From Phormidium tanganyikae FI6-MK23 (GTDB lineage Bacteria; Cyanobacteriota; Cyanobacteriia; Leptolyngbyales; Leptolyngbyaceae): 64,000 nt of DNA. The position numbers were made by a program, and so were the translations under genes. The stretch lies in contig JAHHHU010000012.1 in NCBI GenBank assembly GCA_019359175.1, forward strand, positions 108,597-172,596, in the 5' to 3' direction. Below the pieces are notes generated by a model. The model worked only from the letters and a program-made list of their open reading frames with translations. It was not told where the DNA came from and searched no databases. This document shows, one piece after another, positions 61,540-64,000 of the stretch (positions are counted from its first letter, which is position 1; each line of letters begins with the position of its first letter).

Positions 61540-61614
61540 AATTGGGGGAAAATTGGGGGAAATTCCAAAGGAAGAAAAATAAGGGCGACGTAGACTAGAG
61601 GACATCTTCCCCCA
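61540..61614 (+). repeat. Tandem AATTGGGGGAA and inverted TTCCCCCA in the integrase leader
   Basis: Two adjacent copies of AATTGGGGGAA lie at 61540-61561, and an inverted copy TTCCCCCA lies at 61607-61614, three bases before the ribosome-binding site CAGGAG. In RNA, UGGGGGAA can pair with UUCCCCCA over 8 bases, so the leader could form alternative hairpins next to the start. Alternatively these are protein-binding arm sites. Confidence 0.6.
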
Positions 61615-61625
61615 CAGGAGTTCCT

Positions 61626-62819
61626 ATGTATTCATCACAGTCGCAGGGCAAAGGTGGCAAGGGTTCTGTCCAGTTCAAAAACACGAAAGGGCGCTTACAA
61701 ATTGTCTTTTCTTATCCGGTTGAAGAAAATGGCGAGATTAAGCGAAAGCGATTTTATATTTCGACAGGCTATGACGACACGCCGCTCAATCGCCAACGTG
61801 TTGGCGGGATTGTCAGCCAACTTCAACGCGATATCGATTATGGCGAAGTAGATCTGAGTCTTCAGAAATATCAGCCGTTCGCTTCCCTCAGCACCGTTTC
61901 CCCCATTCCCCCAATTTCCCCCAATCCACCAGCGAAGACTCAACCTGATCTCAGTGAGTTGTGGGAGCGGTATTCACAATTTAAACGTCCGCAAGTTAGC
62001 CCAAGCACGTACACAAAGGATTTCAAGAAGCATCGTAATCACATTAATCGTTTTCCAAACCAGTCGCTAGAGAACGCATCGATGATTCGCGACCATTTAC
62101 TGAAAACGCTTACCCCCGATGCCGCAAAACGCTGTCTGTCTCAATTGAAATCCTGCTGTGATTGGGCTACTGACGAAGGGCTGATCGAGGTAAATCCGTT
62201 TGCTTCGATGCGAATCAAAGCGCCAAAAGGACTCTCTGAAGATGAAGATGTGAATCCGTTTACAAAAGAGGAGCGGGACTTGATCATTCGGACGTTTGAA
62301 AGCGATCGCTACTATAAGTTCTATACTCCCTATGTTCGGTTTCTCTTCTTCACAGGCGCAAGACCTTCTGAAGTGATTGGATTGCAATGGAAACACATCA
62401 CCGAGAGCGTGATTCAATTCCGTCAGTCGATCGTGGTTTCTGAAGATGGCTTAGTCCTGAAAGAAGGACTGAAAACTCAGCGCAAACGAGATTTTCCAAT
62501 TACGGCTGAGGTGCAGGCAATCTTGGCAGATATGAGACCTGAGAAGGTGAATCCTGAAGAACTAATCTTCAAAAGCCCGAGAGGCAAGTTATTCGACCAA
62601 CACAATTTTGCCAATCGTGCTTGGAAGTCAATTATGGCGAAATGTGGTGTTGCTTACCGAAAGAGCTATCAGTGCAGACATACCTTTATTAGCCTGTGTG
62701 TTGAGGAGCATATTAATAGCACAGCGATCGGGCGATGGACAGGAACCAGTGCAAAGATGATTGATAAGCACTACGGCGCAACGAATTTTACAAATTTGCG
62801 CCCCCCTGATCTCACATAG
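61626..62819 (+). CDS. Tyrosine-type recombinase/integrase
   Basis: A 397-residue integrase. The N-terminal 90 residues are an arm-binding region with FSYPVEENGEIKRKRFYIST. A core-binding SAM-like domain follows (LWERYSQFKRPQVSPSTY). The catalytic domain has Arg in FFTGARPSEVIGLQW, box II SYQCRHTFISLCVEE (Arg-His; the first His is Gln/Cys-like here) and the Tyr in KMIDKHYGATNF. A Pro-rich stretch (VSPIPPISPNPP) links the first two domains. CAGGAG at five bases before ATG is a strong ribosome-binding site. It lies 201 bases downstream of tRNA-Phe in the same orientation, the typical position for an element integrated in a tRNA gene. Confidence 0.92.
   Translation: MYSSQSQGKGGKGSVQFKNTKGRLQIVFSYPVEENGEIKRKRFYISTGYDDTPLNRQRVGGIVSQLQRDIDYGEVDLSLQKYQPFASLSTVSPIPPISPNPPAKTQPDLSELWERYSQFKRPQVSPSTYTKDFKKHRNHINRFPNQSLENASMIRDHLLKTLTPDAAKRCLSQLKSCCDWATDEGLIEVNPFASMRIKAPKGLSEDEDVNPFTKEERDLIIRTFESDRYYKFYTPYVRFLFFTGARPSEVIGLQWKHITESVIQFRQSIVVSEDGLVLKEGLKTQRKRDFPITAEVQAILADMRPEKVNPEELIFKSPRGKLFDQHNFANRAWKSIMAKCGVAYRKSYQCRHTFISLCVEEHINSTAIGRWTGTSAKMIDKHYGATNFTNLRPPDLT
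61898..61925 (+). repeat. Three in-gene TTCCCCCAAT-type repeats in the integrase linker
   Basis: TTCCCCCAT, TTCCCCCAAT and TTCCCCCAAT follow one another within the DNA encoding the Pro-rich linker of the integrase. They are inverted copies of the leader repeats 280 bases upstream. The codons encode PIPPISPNPP, so the repeat may be a consequence of the Pro-rich peptide, or the reverse. Confidence 0.6.
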
Positions 62820-62957
62820 GAACTGCCTTTGATATGATTCTATCTTTGTTCGTGAATGCGATCGTAATCATGAACAAATTACAGTTTCAACTATAGCTGT
62901 AGCCAACTGAGACAGGACTTAAACTATAAGAATCCTGATTCTACCCATCGTGCTGCA

Positions 62958-63170
62958 ATGGCAAAAGCTTACAGTGAGGACTTCCGCCGCAAAGTCATGC
63001 AAGCAATTGAGATGGACGGCTTGAAAAAGAGCGAAGCGAGTCAACTGTTCAACATCAGTCGCAACACGATCAACTTGTGGTGTCGGCGCAAAGCTGCAAC
63101 CGGAGACATTTTGCCGAAGCCGCGACAAACACCACCCGTTCGTGGCAAAATCACGGATTGGGAGAAGTTT
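62958..63170 (+). pseudogene. IS630-like transposase N-terminal fragment, interrupted by an IS6-like element
   Basis: The frame encodes a helix-turn-helix start, YSEDFRRKVMQAIEMDGLKK and SQLFNISRNTINLWCRRKA, then PKPRQTPPVRGKITDWEKF. This matches the N-terminal half of IS630-family transposases. After DWEKF the text turns into GLCRKNDKVRRLNFL and stops at 63218, which I read as the left end of the neighbouring IS6-like element. The catalytic DDE domain of the IS630 element is missing from the window; it may lie beyond 64000 on the far side of the inserted element. A TA-flanked start (CTATAGCTGTAGCC near 62895) could be its left end, but this is tentative. Confidence 0.75.
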
Positions 63171-64000
63171 GGGTTGTGTCGCAAAAATGATAAGGTGAGG
63201 AGACTCAATTTTCTCTGACTTCACCCTAAATGGCATCCCAATCTCTGCTTAAGTGGCGGCACTTCTTACCCGCAATCATCTTGCTGAATGTGCGGTGGTA
63301 TTGTTGCTACCCGTTGAGCTACCGGGATCTAGAGGAGATGATGGCAGAGCGAGGGGTCGAGGTGGATCATTCCACGATTCATCGGTGGGTGCTGAGCTAC
63401 GCCCCAGAACTCGATCAACGGCTCCGTCCCCACCTGAACGAAACGAATGATTCGTGGCGGGTGGATGAAACTTACATCGAAGTGAAAGGAGTGTGGAAGT
63501 ATCTTTACCGAGCGGTAGATTCAATGGGCAACACGCTCGACTTCATGTTGAGCGCAAAGCGGGACGGCAAGGCAGCCGCACGGTTTTTCCGCAAAGTGCT
63601 AAAGGCTGAACACACTCAAGCACCACGGGTGATTACCGTGGACAAGAATGCGGCTTATCCGGTGGCAGTCGAAGCCCTGAAAGCAGTCGAAACGCTGGCA
63701 GCAGAGACGGAATTGCGCCAGAGCAAGTACATGAATAACATGATTGAGCAGGATCATCGAAACATCAAGCGATTGACCAAGCCCATGATGGGATTCGGCT
63801 CATTCCACACAGCAAGACGAACCTTGAGCGGGATTGAGGCCATGAGTATGATTCGCAAAGGACAGGCGAAGGGAATCAGCAAAGCGATTATCTTGAATGT
63901 CAAGAATCAAACGTAAACTTGAGGAGTTAGGGAAATCAACGCTATAGAAAAAATCGAAGCACGATAAAGGAGCGACTCACACATCACTGTTGGAGCCACT
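63171..64000 (+). mobile_element. IS6-like insertion sequence (left part, runs to window edge)
   Basis: The probable left end is GGTTGTGTCGCAAAAATG at about 63171-63189, which resembles IS6-family inverted repeats (GG...TGTTGCAAA). It splits the IS630-type gene. The right inverted repeat was sought but not found in the last 84 bases, so the element continues past the window or its right end is degenerate. The transposase gene is 63230-63916. Target duplication cannot be checked. Confidence 0.7.
63230..63916 (+). CDS. IS6-family transposase
   Basis: A 228-residue DDE transposase. RWYCCYPLSYRDLEEMMAERG and EVDHSTIHRWVLSYAPEL are the family's N-terminal HTH region. The catalytic acids lie in WRVDETYIEVKGVWKYLYRAVD (first Asp), VITVDKNAAYPVAVEAL (second Asp) and NNMIEQDHRNIKRLTKPM (Glu). 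All three are present. The C-terminus (KGISKAIILNVKNQT) lacks the usual ...IFG(L/I)A end, so the last residues may be altered. IS6 elements transpose through a cointegrate mechanism, and nested insertions like this one are common. Confidence 0.92.
   Translation: MASQSLLKWRHFLPAIILLNVRWYCCYPLSYRDLEEMMAERGVEVDHSTIHRWVLSYAPELDQRLRPHLNETNDSWRVDETYIEVKGVWKYLYRAVDSMGNTLDFMLSAKRDGKAAARFFRKVLKAEHTQAPRVITVDKNAAYPVAVEALKAVETLAAETELRQSKYMNNMIEQDHRNIKRLTKPMMGFGSFHTARRTLSGIEAMSMIRKGQAKGISKAIILNVKNQT

Noticed and set aside
61540-61925. CRISPR-like reading of the GGGGGAA/TTCCCCC repeats
   Set aside because: Units are only 10-11 bases, with no regular spacers and no cas genes in the window.

Overview
The window is chromosomal DNA of a cyanobacterium. 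The palindrome GCGATCGC (HIP1) recurs throughout, and the gene content is typical of the group: a cyanobacterial-type RNase P RNA, a small RRM RNA-binding protein, a VKOR-thioredoxin fusion, cyanobacterial DUF families (DUF1995, DUF3352, DUF3891, DUF4330), PEP carboxylase and an aa3-type cytochrome oxidase cluster. Gene style suggests a filamentous, Leptolyngbya-like organism, but that is inference. No ribosomal RNA, CRISPR array or photosystem gene is present.

Layout. (1) 1-10962 is an exopolysaccharide/surface-glycan locus. A long minus-strand run holds a glycosidase fragment, three GT4 enzymes, a broken GT2 gene, a DUF6625-like protein, a Wzx-type flippase, a GT2 and the initiating sugar transferase. 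A 650-bp gap separates it from plus-strand WecG/TagA-type and GT14-type transferases. (2) 10963-28982 is mixed housekeeping and signalling: SDR, CPBP protease, two-domain histidine phosphatase, SGNH hydrolase, a PAS/LOV-like histidine kinase, polA followed by an MntA/HepT toxin-antitoxin pair, tRNA-Leu, another GT2/GT14 pair, an S9 peptidase, an RRM protein, and DUF3891-GAF-response-regulator kinase genes. (3) 29073-34955 is the respiratory oxidase block: ctaA-ctaB on minus, divergent from ctaC-ctaD-ctaE on plus. (4) 35015-39973 is a tight minus-strand NAD operon, pncB-nadD-nrtR-mntA-hepT-nadE, in which a second MntA/HepT pair sits inside the pathway genes. (5) 40424-47973 holds a 53-residue protein missing from the ORF track, rnpB, rnc, an oxidoreductase and ppc. 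(6) 48367-61144 holds a 1000-residue modular SGNH protein, vapBC, a DUF3352 protein, a CBS-less DUF21/CorC protein coupled to a YgfZ-like protein, an M48 protease, a phosphoesterase, a GatY-like aldolase and VKOR. (7) 61352-64000 is the start of an integrated element: tRNA-Phe, a tyrosine recombinase with an unusual repeat-rich leader, and an IS6-like element inserted into an IS630-like transposase gene; it runs off the window.

The most interesting items are the HepT/MntA module embedded by 4-bp overlaps in the NAD operon, with a candidate NrtR operator at the operon promoter; a LOV-like sensor domain with Phe in place of the photoactive Cys; the GGGGGAA/TTCCCCC repeats around the integrase start; and the GT2 pseudogene. 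No wholly unknown multi-gene system is evident. Most genes belong to recognisable families, and the novelty lies in arrangement and domain variants. Several starts were moved from the ORF track using ribosome-binding sites or family length.
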